Assembly: GCA_043228905.1 (NCBI GenBank)
Contig: JBHGNT010000010.1
Location: 17,112,001-17,176,000 of the forward strand
Source: Azolla caroliniana
Lineage: Eukaryota > Polypodiophyta
Reading direction: 5' to 3'
Length of the DNA stretch: 64,000 nucleotides
Shown here: piece after piece, positions 36,597-47,592 of the stretch
Layout: each line of letters begins with the position of its first letter
How positions within the stretch are numbered: position 1 is the stretch's first letter
Program-made: the position numbers and the translations under genes
Notes under the pieces: generated by a model
Told to the model about the DNA's origin: nothing
Databases searched by the model: none
Seen by the model: only the letters and a program-made list of their open reading frames with translations

Positions 36597-37272
36597 TGTC
36601 GTGGAGAAAACCGTCCCTAGGCGGAAATCGGGTGTAACATGCGTAAACCGGCCCTTACACATGGGCACAAGTTTTGTTGTGTAGTACGCAGATAGGTACA
36701 AGTCGGCTAAGGTGAAATCCTAGCTAACACGCATTCATTAGGGAGAAAATCGAGGCGTATCCCTATCCGAAAGGACAGGGAATAAACATGATGTAACGGG
36801 TAGTAACGGCCTCCCTCCTTGGGCTATAAAAGAGAGGGAGAAGAAAAAAAAGGGGGGGGGGATCGCGTTTTTGTGGAGGAAGAAGTGTTGCGAACTGGAA
36901 CCGAGCTCTTCTCCTTTGTCCTCTCCATAGTCGTTCTGTGCAGGTTTCGGGTGGCTAACTCTACTCCGCGGAACACGCCCGAGTGCTTCCGGCAGAGTCT
37001 CCATCTCGCGTTCTGTGTGTGAGTGTGTGTGTGCAGGTGTCGGAGCCTATCACTCGTCGGCTTGCTAGTTGTAACTCCTTGATTAATATATACACGTATA
37101 TTCATTTTGTCTCCATTGTTCGGAGTTAGTTGCAACTCCTGTAAATCTGTGTGTCTGTGTGCGTGCAGATTACATTGGTAGTTTCCTTCCCCTCTTCTCA
37201 TTCGGTTATTTCTCGGTCCAAGGCCCCCGTGGTCCCCCCTCGTTCTCCATGCACGTGCGTAACAACGCAACA
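36597..37272 (+). repeat. E2 5' LTR
   Basis: TGTCGTGGAGAAAACCGTCC...ACGCAACA. A TATA box GGCTATAAAAGAGAGGG lies near 36,823 and a G run follows. The primer-binding site TGGTGAACCCGACGTGAA is at 37277-37294. The final CGACA of the family has become CAACA, a CpG change. Confidence 0.88.
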
Positions 37273-37453
37273 TATTTGGTGAACCCGACGTGAACAGGCG
37301 GTAGAGGATTAGAAAGATGAGAGGGTCGGATCTTGCAGAAGCCATGGCTTCGGCTGTGGATCGGATAGTGAGCGCGTGCAAAGGCACAAGCGCCCTCGAT
37401 AGGGCTATTGAAGCAGTCTTCAGCACGGTAGGCCGGTTCGCTGGGAAGGATGT

Positions 37454-37887
37454 TGTCAGAACCAAGGATAAAAGATAGAGTGATGGAAGAAGGATATTAG
37501 AGAACATGAGAAGAAAGGAACGAAATACTAAGAGAAGAATGGATGTATAAGATAGAGAAAGAAAGAGAATGGATACAAGATATGTAATGAGAGCTAAAGT
37601 CTGGTGTTGATTCGAATTGATTTGAGAATACATGTATGCCCTTATTTATAGGTTCCTATAGAATAGCTTAGAGATTTCTAGAATGTTCTAGACCTAGAAT
37701 GCTCTAGGACATTCTAGAACATTCTAGAATAATCTAGAGGTTTTACAATAATCAATGTAATGCAAGAAGTAGCTTTTATTGTTTCATATAACAATAAGTT
37801 GTCTTAATGGTTGAGGTTTTCAAGTATGGATTACAAGGTTCGAGGTTCAAGTCCGGGTGACGCCATAATGGTCATGTGTTCATGACA
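37454..37887 (-). repeat. Ch 3' LTR
   Basis: 434 bp, matching the 5' LTR except for about four transitions near its outer end. The pol ORF runs a few codons into it. The purine tract lies just outside at 37888-37901. Confidence 0.93.
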
Positions 37888-40800
37888 CTATCCCTCCTTC
37901 GAGAACGCCGAGTGGAAGTCGGCGTTAACATTGTTGGTCCGGGCTTGTTTGGATAGTGACGATGGAAGTCGTTGACCAGAGCTTCAGCATTACAAACGTT
38001 ATCAATGGGTTCCCAAGTGTGATCACTCGGAGGATAGCCAAGCCAATCAACTAGATAATAAAGCTTATTGCGCACAATCTTAGAATCGAGAATAGAAGCT
38101 ACCTCGTATTCGGGGCCGTCCACAAGTTGTACAGAAGGCGGTGGTGGCACGACACGATTAGGAATTAAAGAGGTGCGGCAAGGTTCCAAAAGAGAGCGAT
38201 GAAAGACAGGGTGAAGCCGCATATGTGCAGGAAGGTTAAGATGAAATGTTGCATCATTAATCTGCGTCGTGATGACAAAAGGACCTAAGCGTTGATAGTC
38301 AAGCTTAGCACACGGTCGGGTAGTCTTGATGTGACGACGAAGCAACCATACACAGTCACCAACCTTAAACGGAGACGTAAGACGATGTCGATCGGCATTG
38401 GTCTTATGGTGTGCTTGCGCTTTCTGAAGATGTGATGATAACTCAAATTGGATTTGTTGTAGTCGATGGAGGTGATGCGCCGCACTAGGGTTTTGTGACA
38501 CCTCGGGAAGATCCAGTATACACCATCGTGGGTGGTTGCCAGTGTAGGCAAAGAAAGGTGTAACTTTGGTAGAAGAGTGGACCGTGTTGTTGTATGCAAA
38601 CTCGGCAAGATGTAAAATATTACTACAATCATCTTGTTGATAACTAATGAAACATCGAAGATATTGCTCGAGCGTTTGATTTGTGTGCTCTGTTTGTCCG
38701 TCAGTTTGGGGATGATAAGCCAAAGAGAGTTTGCAAGAGATTTTGAGGCCTGCCCATAGGTGCTTCCAAAAGTGTGAGATAAATTGAGGACCTTGATCGC
38801 TAATAATATCATTCAGGAGAGCATGATGGCGAAACACTTCACGCATAATGAGATCTGCAGTTTCTTCACTATTGATGGTCTTTACACATGGTACAAAATG
38901 TGCCATCTTGGTGAACCGATCCACTACTGTTAAAATAGTATCAAAGTCTTTGGAAGGTGGCAGATCCGTAATGAAATCCATAGAAATAGACTGCCATGGC
39001 TTGTTGGGAGGGGGTAATGGTTGTAGTAAGCCATAAGGGTGATGTCGAGGTATTTTGGCGCGACAGCAAGTGTCACAAGTGCGAACATAATCTTCGACAA
39101 ATTTTTGCAAGTGAGGCCACCAAAACGAACGTTTCACCAGCTCAATGGACTTGGAAATACCAAAATGTCCAGGCATGGGGGCATCATGACAATGTTCCAA
39201 CACTTGAAGTTGGGGTGATCCGTCAGGGACGTAAAGGATATTCTTGTAGAAGAGTAAGCCATCTTGCCACTTGAAGTCCTGATAATGTTGAGATGACCCT
39301 GGCAATGTGGAGCAAGATGGACGAGTTGAACCACAATGGGCTAAGACATCCTTAGCGAAATCATCTAAATGAAGTTGTTGCCGAATAGTGTCAAGAAGGG
39401 TAGAATCAAGTGGCGTGGCATAAATTGTTGTTACCTGTAGCTTTGATGGCCCGAGGAGAATTTGCTTTTGATTGTCAAAGGACGGATCTCCAGGTCGAAG
39501 TGCTAGATACGAACGCCGAGACAAAGCATCTGCTTTCCCTTGTTGTTTTCCGGGGCGAAAAATGATCTTGAAATCGAAACGCGTTAGAAATTGGGCCCAC
39601 CGAGCTTGGCGTCTATTTAATACTCGAGTTGTTTGAAAATATGTGAGATTTTTGTGATCACTATAAATGATAATCTGATGAGGTGATCCTTCTAGAAAAT
39701 GACGCCATTGCTCGAATGAGTCGACCACAACTAGTAACTCCTTGTCATGCACCTCATAGTTTATCTCCGAAACAGTAAATTTTCTCGAGTGAAACGCGAC
39801 TGGATGTGTCTGCTCGTCCTCGCCTGGTTGCGAAAGGATACTCCCCAATGCAAAGTCTGATGCATCTGCCTCAATAATAAATGGCTTTTTAGGATCAATA
39901 TGTGCTAGGAAGGGTGCTGATGTGAATGCCTCTTTCAGCTGCGTAAAAGCCTTGTCCGCTTCGATACTCCAAAAAAATGCTTGATTTTTCTTGCTGAGTT
40001 GAGTAAGGGGCAACACAATGCTTGAATAATTATGTATGAATTTGCGATAGAAGTTCGCAAATCTGAGGAAACACTGGACATCCCAAACTGAGCATGGGGG
40101 TTTCCATTCCAATATTGTTTGGACTTTTGTTGGGTCCATGAAAACACCCTAGGATGAAATAGTGTATCCCAAAAATTCGACTTGTTTGCAATCAAAACTG
40201 CATTTCTCAAGTTTGGCATAAAGACCATACTTCCTTAGGCGTTCAAGTACTTGCCGCACATGTATATCATGCTCCCCCTGTGTTTTAGAGTAAATCAATA
40301 GATCATCTAGGTAGATGATTAGAAAAATATCCAAGAAATCCCGGAAGATGTCATTTGCCATATGTTGGAATACTGCAGGTGCATTTGTGAGCCCGAAAGG
40401 CATGACTGTATACTCGAAATGACCATACCGAGTACGAAATGTTGTTTTCCACTCATCTCCCGGCCGAATTCGAACAAGATTATATGCACCCCTTAGATCA
40501 ATTTTGGTAAAATGCTTTGCCCCACCAATGCGTTCTAAGATATTGGAGATTAAAGGTAAAGCATACCTATTCCTTATGGTGACTTTATTTAAGCCTTGAT
40601 AGTCCACGACCAAACGAAGGGAGCCGTCTTTTTTCTTCACAAAAAAGATAGGAGCACCAGCTGGAGACTTTGAATGTCGAATAAACCCATGTGCAAGATT
40701 TTCCTCGATGTATTCTCGAAGAACCTCAATCTCAGTGGGTGATAAATTGTAAATCGGACCCCACGGTGGCTCTTTTCCTGGTTGGAGATCAATAGGACAG

Positions 40801-41565
40801 TCGTACGGCCGATGCTTTGGAAGAACACTAGCTTTGACTTTGTCGAAAACATCAGCATAGTCTTGATATTTTTTGGGAATTTGGATGTCTGAATTCCCTT
40901 GAGTGACACTAGAAGGTGTCACTGATACTGCCAATAAGAAAAGCTCCTCCTTGCCTCCCACTTGGCACAATTGTTGCAATGTGATGGTTGAAATTTGATG
41001 AGAAGGATATGGTGCATCGGTAGAACTATATACTTTAGGAAGATAATCCCGAGTTCGATCCTTGACAATGATATTTTCCACTAAAGGGCACCTAATTTCT
41101 CGCTTCCTCCAATCGATTCTAGGGTTATGTAGCTCGAACCATGGCAAACCGAGGACAATTGGATGCTCAGGACTACGGATTATGTTAAAGGAAACTACAC
41201 ATCCTAAATCACCCAAGAGTATGTGTATTGGCTCAGACTCTTCAAATATCTTCCTGGAAGCTATGGGGCGTCCATCAATCACTACTACAGAAACTGGACA
41301 AGGAAGTGTATGCAAGGATATTTGGTGTTTTAGGGCAAAATCTCTATCCATGAAACAAGAATTGGCTCCAGTATCTAAGAGGGCTTGGACTTGAAGTTGA
41401 CAACTGGGTGTCCTAACTTGTACTAGGGTTGAGAAGACTCTACTGACATGCTTGGAAGAAATGGAACCCACACTAGGTTGTACATATCTAGGGTTGTCCA
41501 ACCAAATGGCTCCTATTTTGGCCGGACTTATTCGTTTGACTCCTCTTCTAATTCGCTTAGGACTT
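37872..41565 (-). pseudogene. Ch pol: protease, RT, RNase H, integrase, chromodomain
   Basis: It lies in the -1 frame relative to gag and overlaps its end by about 35 nt. Protease: ALLDTGANSCFMD. Reverse transcriptase: LRLVVDYQGLN and IYLDDLLIYSK. A TAG at 40149-40151 (in FLGYTISS/GVFMDP, likely CAG to TAG) interrupts it before the RNase H (IEADASDFALGS). Integrase: the HCHDAPMPGHFG...CDTCC finger, Asp in SMDFITDLP, Asp in ISDQGPQF, Glu in GQTEHTNQ. The C terminus has a chromodomain (YEVASILDSKIV, YYLVDWLGYPPSDHTWEP), a module known to steer integration to marked chromatin. Apart from the stop, the whole polyprotein is open. Confidence 0.92.
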
Positions 41566-42691
41566 CAAATTTATTGGACAAGGGTGGATTATTCATAATA
41601 TTAGATTCACTAACTATTTCTAAAATGTTGGACTCATTTTTATTGTCATAGTGAATTTGATTTTCCTGACGTCTCGGCCTACGGGAGCAATGAATGGCTA
41701 TATGTCCTGGATCTCCGCAATATAAGCATAGATGGTTTGCTCGACGACGTTGCTTCTCTTCGTCTGACAACGGTCCTCGTCGTTGAGTCATATCGATCTC
41801 CATGGGTGCAGGACTATCCATTGGGATTGGACTACGTGTTTGCCTTGGAGATGGAGCAGGGCTATACATTTGCCTTGGGGATGATTATGCCATTACTGAT
41901 GCATAAGTTGGTGTGAATCTTGATCTTGTTATTTGTTGTTGTCGCTCACATCGACGCTCAAAAAGGCGATTATCACACCATATTGCTCGACTAATAGCTT
42001 CTGTAAGTGACCTTGGATCCTTGGGGAAGGTAAGAAGTAAGTCTTTGACATCACTATGAAGGCTTGAACGGAATTGCTCCATTAGGGCTTGTTCATCCCA
42101 AGGAATATCGCTTGCGATGAGACGGAAATTGGCAGCATATGTCGAAGCTGGTTGATCACCTTGACGAAGTGTACGAATCTTGTTGATAGTTGTTCTCGCC
42201 CCATCAGTATCTCCGAAACAAGCCTTAAATTCCTTGATAAATTCCTCGAAATTATTCAATAGAGGAGAATTGGTCTCTAGCAATGGAGCAAACCACGACA
42301 ACGCTATGCCAGTCAATAAGGTGCCCACTAGCTCGACACGTGATGCATCTGTTGGATAACGCGCGGGATGCATTTGAATCACCAACCGTACTTGATTCAA
42401 GAAACCTCGGAAATGCGCCCTCGACTCATCAAATTTAGCTGGGAGGCTAATTTTGGGCTCCTTGATAAGTCCCTGACCTTCAACCCTTTGTTGTTGTAAC
42501 ACTACGATTGTCGACTCTAATTGTTGCACTCGTCGCATGAACTCCTCTTGTTGTTGTTGCTTCTCTATAGTAACCTTTTGTAGATCCCCAAGTAGACGTT
42601 GATTCTCTACTTCAAGAGATGCGAACTTGGATTTAAGGTTCTCCATTTCTGCAACAAGGGAGAGATATTCTTCTGAGTTAATGGCAACCAT
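41528..42691 (-). pseudogene. Ch gag
   Basis: It starts MVAINSEEYLSLVAEMENL with an N-terminal coiled coil rich in Leu, Glu and Gln, followed by the Gag body (FRGFLNQVRLVIQMHP, LLTGIALSWFAPLLE). An in-frame TAA at 41885-41887 (likely CAA to TAA) separates it from the C-terminal part with the knuckle CLYCGDPGHIAIHC. Upstream in-frame codons through the (CT)n leader give only a Leu-Ser repeat, so the ATG at 42691 is preferred. The ORF ends at 41528. Confidence 0.88.
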
Positions 42692-42716
42692 GGTTTCAAG
42701 ATGGTTACAAAGGAGG

Positions 42717-42757
<41 letters not shown>

Positions 42758-42762
<5 letters not shown>

Positions 42763-42769
42763 GAATCAA
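42758..42769 (-). promoter_or_regulatory. Putative self-priming site of Ch
   Basis: Two bases after the 5' LTR the sense strand reads TTGATTCGAATT, with no TGG-type tRNA primer site. It is exactly complementary over 12 nt to AATTCGAATCAA inside the LTR (sense, 42936-42925), which sits at the predicted transcript start. In Tf1/sushi elements the RNA 5' end folds back on such a site to prime reverse transcription. Confidence 0.65.
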
Positions 42770-42960
42770 ATTGTCAGAACCAAGGATAAAAGATAGAGTG
42801 ATGGAAGAAGGATATTAGAGAACATGAGAAGAAAGGAACGAAATACTAAGAGAAGAATGGATGTATAAGATAGAGAAAGAAAGAGAATGGATACAAGATA
42901 TGTAATGAGAGCTAAAGTCTGGTGTTGATTCGAATTGATTTGAGAATACATGTATGCCCT

Positions 42961-42968
42961 TATTTATA
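42961..42968 (-). promoter_or_regulatory. TATA box of the Ch LTR
   Basis: The sense strand reads TATAAATA, 32 bp before the string AATTCGAATCAA that would be the transcript 5' end. Spacing and composition are those of a plant core promoter. Confidence 0.75.
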
Positions 42969-42993
42969 GGTTCCTATAGAATAGCTTAGAGAT

Positions 42994-43047
42994 TTCTAGA
43001 ATGTTCTAGACCTAGAATGCTCTAGGACATTCTAGAACATTCTAGAA
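42994..43047 (-). promoter_or_regulatory. Heat-shock-element array in the Ch LTR
   Basis: At 43030-43047 there is TTCTAGAACATTCTAGAA, four perfectly alternating TTC/GAA units with 2-bp gaps. At 42994-43010 there are three more perfect units (TTCTAGAATGTTC) plus a partial one. Such alternating nTTCnnGAAn units bind heat-shock factors. They lie 26 to 80 bp upstream of the TATA box. The 3' LTR has the same array at 37676-37729. Confidence 0.8.
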
Positions 43048-44902
43048 TAATCTAGAGGTTTTACAATAATCAATGTAATGCAAGAAGTAGCTTTTATTGT
43101 TTCATATAACAATAAGCTATCTTAATGGTTGAGGTTTTCAAGTATGGATTACAAGGTTCGAGGTTCAAGTTTGGGTGACGCCATAATGGTCATGTGTTCA
43201 TGACAGATGCCACGAGCTATTTGGAGGCTTACCGAGCCGAAATGGTGATGAGGGACATCCCGGAGGACAGGCGATTGGCCGGATTCCCTTGAGTGGTGAT
43301 GCCAGGCATCCACGGGGAGGTGCTTGAGGTACGGGCTGAGAGTCGAACCTGGGAAGAGTTTGAAGGTCGGCTCCTTGAAAAATACGGGCTTGATGACGCG
43401 CTTCGGCTATCGAAGGGGGACTTCATGGAATGGGTGGAGACCCCTAAAAAGGGGAGAAACGCGTCGGTGCTCCTTCGGGAGTTTGAAGAACGCTTCGCAC
43501 GTCTTTCGGCGTTGGACCGGACCGTACTGGACACAAGTCGTGTCCTATTGTTCGTTAAATCGGTGGACGTAAGGGACTGGGAGCAAGTGGGCTTCTTGCT
43601 GGAGACCGATGAAGGCCTAACAACCGACTGGGCCGTGGTTAAGAGAGTCTGTGGCCGTTTTGACAAACGGCATGAGTGGGTCGATAAAGGCTTGACGGGG
43701 GTGGGTTCTGTTGCGACAAGGATGGTCGAGGTACCCCCACCGACGCGAAGGGAACTAGCTCGAGACCGGCTCGACTTCGACCGGTGTGGTCAAAGGCTCA
43801 TCCGGAGGAGCGGATCTGGAGGAGCTGACTCATATGGTGAGGGACCTCTAGATTGCACAAGAACGGAGGGACGGCGACGAATAAGTTCTTGACCGAAGGC
43901 CTCCGGCTGGGAACCGATGCTTGTGGTGCGACGAGGTCGGCCACGCCCGTAAGGACTGTGGGGACTTCGCCGAAGCGGTAAGAGCTAACGTGGTGTACCT
44001 ATGGAACGGTTGAGTGCACGCTAGCGAGACCCGAAGGGCCCTGGATCTTAATGTCGAACGAGGGGTTATGAAACGACTGATGGAAGAAGCGGCGGCTCGC
44101 AACACGGAGACCGTCCACTACTTGGCATCGGCTGGAATCTGGGTTGGAAGTGATGAAGTCCGGAAGACGAAGGAAGCCGGATTCTGGCTGTTGATGCTGG
44201 AAGGCCTCGTTGGCGTACGGCTGAGGAAAGAGGAAGCGGACCACGCGGAAAGACGGGTCCGGGAGGCAACCGGGTGGAGTGACCCGGTCGAACAGAAGAC
44301 TGGCTTCGTTGAAGCCGCTTGCAAAACTACGAGGCTCTGGTGGAGGACAAGCGTGCGGGTAAGACCGGAGGGGCCGGACCCTCACAACGATATGAGACCC
44401 GGTTCGGGCAAAAGCAGAATGATGCCGGTGCGACCGGCACACCAGATAAAGCCAAGAGGGTCGGGTACCGATTGAGCACGGAGATCGAGAGGACTACGGA
44501 CCTACGAAAAGTCCTCGAGGAACGTATCCTCGACAACAAAGTGGAGTTGTCATTGAGGGAAGTGCTCGGAATCGCCAAGAAGGAGTTCCACGACTCCATC
44601 GTGGACTTGGTGAAGCGGAAAAGGCTTTCGACAGAGCCGGAGTAGGAGAAGCCAACGGAGGTACGAACGACGCACCTAGAAGACATGGCTCTAGAAGACA
44701 GTTGGCGGAGAGCCACTATTCAAGGCCACATTCGGCTAGAGCAACCACGGAGACCCCCGTTAGGATCGGAGATGTTCAGGAGCTGGTGGTGGCGTTGGTG
44801 GACCACAGTTCAGAAATCAACTTGATGTCCATGGACTTCTACAAGAAGGGGAAGTGGCCGATCAACACCAAGCACGGGTGGAAAATACGGGTAGCAACGC
44901 GC

Positions 44903-45551
44903 TGTCGCGTTGTTACGCGCATGCGTGGAGAAACGAGGCGGGACCACCGGGGTCTTGAACCGAAGAGCAGGTGATAGGAGGGGAAAGAGAAAGAGAGAGA
45001 CGACCGGTAACGTATGAGCAAAGAAACACAGGGACACGGCCCGTCAACGCAGAAAACACGAATGGACACAGAGACAGAGAGACACGAATGTTTGTATATT
45101 AACAAATGACACAAAACAACAGAGCACGCGAGCGGTTACAACCGAACAGGCCGGCGAACAGATGTCGATGCCTGCTCTTCTGCGCACGAAGGGGGATAGG
45201 ATGGAGGTGCTGCCGGAAGCATACGGGCATTCCTCGAAGCAGCGCGAGCCTCCCGAAATCCTGCAGAGAAGAGTGATGGAGAATGAACAGAGGAGAAGCA
45301 TTTGGTTACAGTCCGACATCACTTCGTCCTCCTCAATGCGCGATCCCTTTCTCCCCGCGCCTCCCTCTCTTTTATAGCTCCAAGAAGGGAGCCGCTTCCC
45401 TCATTAACTTCCTACCTACCGAATCTAACTACCTAGGATATACCTTTGTACCTAATCCTTTATTATATACATTAGAGGGCGCGCACGCGTGAAGAGCCGG
45501 TTCGCGCGCGCTATACACCGATTGCGCTAAGGGACAGTTTTCTTCACGACA
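44903..45551 (-). repeat. E3 3' LTR
   Basis: 649 bp; on the + strand it runs TGTCGCGTTG...TCTTCACGACA. The purine tract (reverse of TCCGCCCCCACC) is at 45552-45563. It closely matches the E1 3' LTR. Confidence 0.88.
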
Positions 45552-45631
45552 TCCGCCCCCACCTAACTACGCATCCACCGGTATGCGCCAAAATTGGGTT
45601 CTGGTTTGGAGAAAACTGGTCCGGGTTCCGG

Positions 45632-46925
45632 TTACTCGTTCATCGGTTCCTCCTCCGTTCCGGACTGTTCGTCGTCGCTGTCTAGGCCTCTTACATCCGG
45701 TTCGCCGTCGTGGCGCTTCTTGAACGCCTTGATCCGCTTCCCTGCTACCCGTACCGCCATCCTCGTACCGTCGAGTTCCGCCAGGTGATACGTCCCGTTG
45801 TCGTTGGCGCTCGTTACCACGTAAGGTCCAAACCACTGCTTTGCAAATTTCCGTGTTGCCCGGTGCTGGTTGTCGAGGCTGCTGTCGTAGACTAGCACCC
45901 AGTCGCCTTCCTCGATTTTCTTTGGTCGGAGCCGGTGCGTTCGGTTGAACCGGGCTTTGTTCCTCATCCTCGACGCCCGAAGTCTCTCCGCCGCTTGTTC
46001 CACGTCCCTTGGCCTCCGCTCGAGCTGCCGTATACGCGCCGCTAGCAGTTCTTCCCGGCCCATCTCGTCTCTCCAATCCACTGTCGCCCAAGAGGAGATC
46101 GTCCGTTCCATCGACATGATCGGCTTCTGTCCGAACATGAGCTCTGACGGCATGAACCTGGTTACCGAACTGTGCGTTGTCCTGTCCGCCCACAATGCAT
46201 AAGGTAACAGTCGTGGCCAATTCCCGACCTGGCCTCCGAATGCCCGGACTATCGCTTTGACGATCGGTCCGTGTCCGCGCTCCACCTTCCCGTTCGCCTC
46301 CGGATTGTATGCTGTGGTGAGCGAGAGCTTGACCCCTATCCGGTCGAACAGCTCTTCGGCCTCTTCGGCGTCCAACTCCCCGCGGTCAGCCACGATCTTC
46401 CTGAGCACCCGTACCGGCATATCACGTCCTCGATCAGGAACCGACACATGGCCGCGGTCGTTTTGTTCTGCAAGGCTTGGCCTTCCACCTGGTTCGTCAG
46501 GTCCTCCCGTGCCAGCACCAGATATCGCATCTGCCCTACACCCATCGGTATCGTCACCAAATCTACCATCCATTTGAAGTGGATGGCCGGAGGGTATGTA
46601 GGGTGAAGCTCGTCCCGATGTCAGACTATGGAGTGTATCTGACAGCTCTCACAAGTTGTCACAAACCGATGCACGTCCCGGTACAGTCCCGGCCACCAGT
46701 ACTTCCCCTTTAGTTTCTCGAACGTGGCCCACGTCCCACGGTGTCCAACCCAGGGGCTGTCGTGGTAGGCCTTCAGCAACTCCTCCTGTTCCTCCTTCAT
46801 CGCCACTACTCGGAGCGGGATGTCGTTTCTCTTCTTCGGGTGCTTCCACAAGTATCCGTCCCGGAGAAAGAATCGATACACTTTCTTCCGGATCCAGTTG
46901 GCCTCGTCCTTTGTCCATGACACGT
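45632..46925 (-). pseudogene. E3 integrase and C-terminal end
   Basis: It begins inside (N/D)VSWTKDEANWIRKK, after the RNase H. It carries the integrase finger (HDSPWVGHRGTW ... CESCQ), the first Asp (MVDLVTIPMG), a frameshift near 46,400 (CRYGCSGRSW for CRYGCVGKIV), then ADRGELD, GKVERGHG and the GPY/F end (QWFGPYVV). The remaining parts of pol lie beyond the deletion and are lost. Confidence 0.85.
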
Positions 46926-47549
46926 TGTCGTGAAGAAAACCGTCCACAAGCGGAATCGGTGCACCGGAGCGTAGGAACCGGCTCTTCATGCACGTGCGCC
47001 TTATGTTGTACATAGAAGATCCTAGGTAGGTAGATTCGGTAGGTAGGAAGTTAACGGGAAACGGCTCCTTCCTTGCCTATAAAAGGAGGGAGACGAGGGG
47101 GGGGGAAGGGATCGCGGTTAAGGAGGACGAAGTGTTGTCGGGTTGTCGGCCGAAGACTTCTCTCTCTTCCAAACTCCATAGCTTCTTTCTGTGCAGGTTT
47201 CGGGAGGCTCGCGCTGCTCTGAGGAATGCCCGAGTACTTCCGGCAGCACCTCCAACCTACTCCTTTCTTTTTGTGCGTTTACGAACAGGCATCGGCATCT
47301 GTTCGCCGGCCTATTCAGTTGAAACCGACTTCGTGCTTCTTGTTGTTTGTCCTTGTTAATATATATATACATACATTCGTGTCTCTCGGCGTCGGTGTCC
47401 CACTCGCGTCTTTGTGTCGAGGGCCGTATCCCTGAGAATCTGCGCTCGCACGTAGTGGGTCTCTTCCCTTCTCCTTTCTCTCTTGCTTTTCGGTGCAAGA
47501 CCCCCGAGGTCCCGCCTTATTTCACGCATCCGCGAGGAATACCTCGACA
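46926..47549 (+). repeat. E4 5' LTR
   Basis: 624 bp, TGTCGTGAAGAAAACC...TACCTCGACA. It has a TATA box GCCTATAAAAGGAGGG near 47,075. It begins at the very base where E3 stops. Confidence 0.9.
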
Positions 47550-47592
47550 TCTTGGTGAACCCGACGTGAAGGAGGCGGCAGAAGAGCATAAG

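Larger units (their letters stand above)
37454..43205 (-). mobile_element. Ch: chromodomain Ty3/Gypsy element (chromovirus)
   Basis: 5752 bp on the - strand with 434-bp LTRs differing at about four positions, so it is recent. The ends are TGTCA...TGACA; flanks GATGT (37449-37453) and GATGC (43206-43210) are a 5-bp duplication with one change. Order: 5' LTR, putative self-primer site, gag with coiled coil and CCHC knuckle, protease, reverse transcriptase, RNase H, integrase, chromodomain, purine tract GAAGGAGGGATAG, 3' LTR. Two in-frame stops disable it, both explained by a single C-to-T change. The knuckle context (LCLYCGDPGHIAIHC) recalls the Tf1/sushi group; I know this from memory of the family, not from a search. 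Confidence 0.93.
42772..43205 (-). repeat. Ch 5' LTR
   Basis: 434 bp. In sense orientation it has heat-shock-element arrays (43047-42994), then TATAAATA (42968-42961), then a predicted transcription start near 42936. The tRNA-like string at its outer edge is described under the findings. Confidence 0.93.
37317..44902 (+). pseudogene. E2 gag-protease (37317-37453 joined to 43211-44902)
   Basis: The N terminus MRGSDLAEAMASAVDR is followed after 137 bp by the chromovirus insertion. The frame resumes at 43,206 in the Gag DATSYLEAYRAE region. TGA at 43290-43292 replaces an Arg codon (CGA to TGA). A zinc knuckle (CLWCDEVGHARKDC) is near 43,920. The protease segment reads VDHSSEINLMS at about 44,800 (Gly to Ser change in the active site). 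It ends abruptly at 44,902 where E3 begins. Several frameshifts. Confidence 0.82.
44903..46925 (-). mobile_element. E3: truncated Gypsy element, reverse strand
   Basis: Its 3' LTR abuts E2 protease at 44,902 (left flank GCGC, with a central CG). From there the integrase end and part of RNase H-integrase run rightward to 46,925, where the LTR of E4 starts exactly. Gag, protease, reverse transcriptase and the 5' LTR of E3 are absent. The LTR type is the same as the E1 3' LTR. Confidence 0.85.

Noticed and set aside
40149-41887. Stop-codon readthrough or nuclear RNA editing of the two chromovirus stops
   Set aside because: The stops lie inside conserved domains, not at gag-pol borders, and each is one C-to-T change from Gln. 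Simple decay suffices, and plant U-to-C editing is organellar.
42692-42769. Gag start upstream at 42769 (MIRILSLSLSL...)
   Set aside because: The added residues are only the (CT)n leader translated; the ATG at 42691 has a good context and begins typical Gag sequence.
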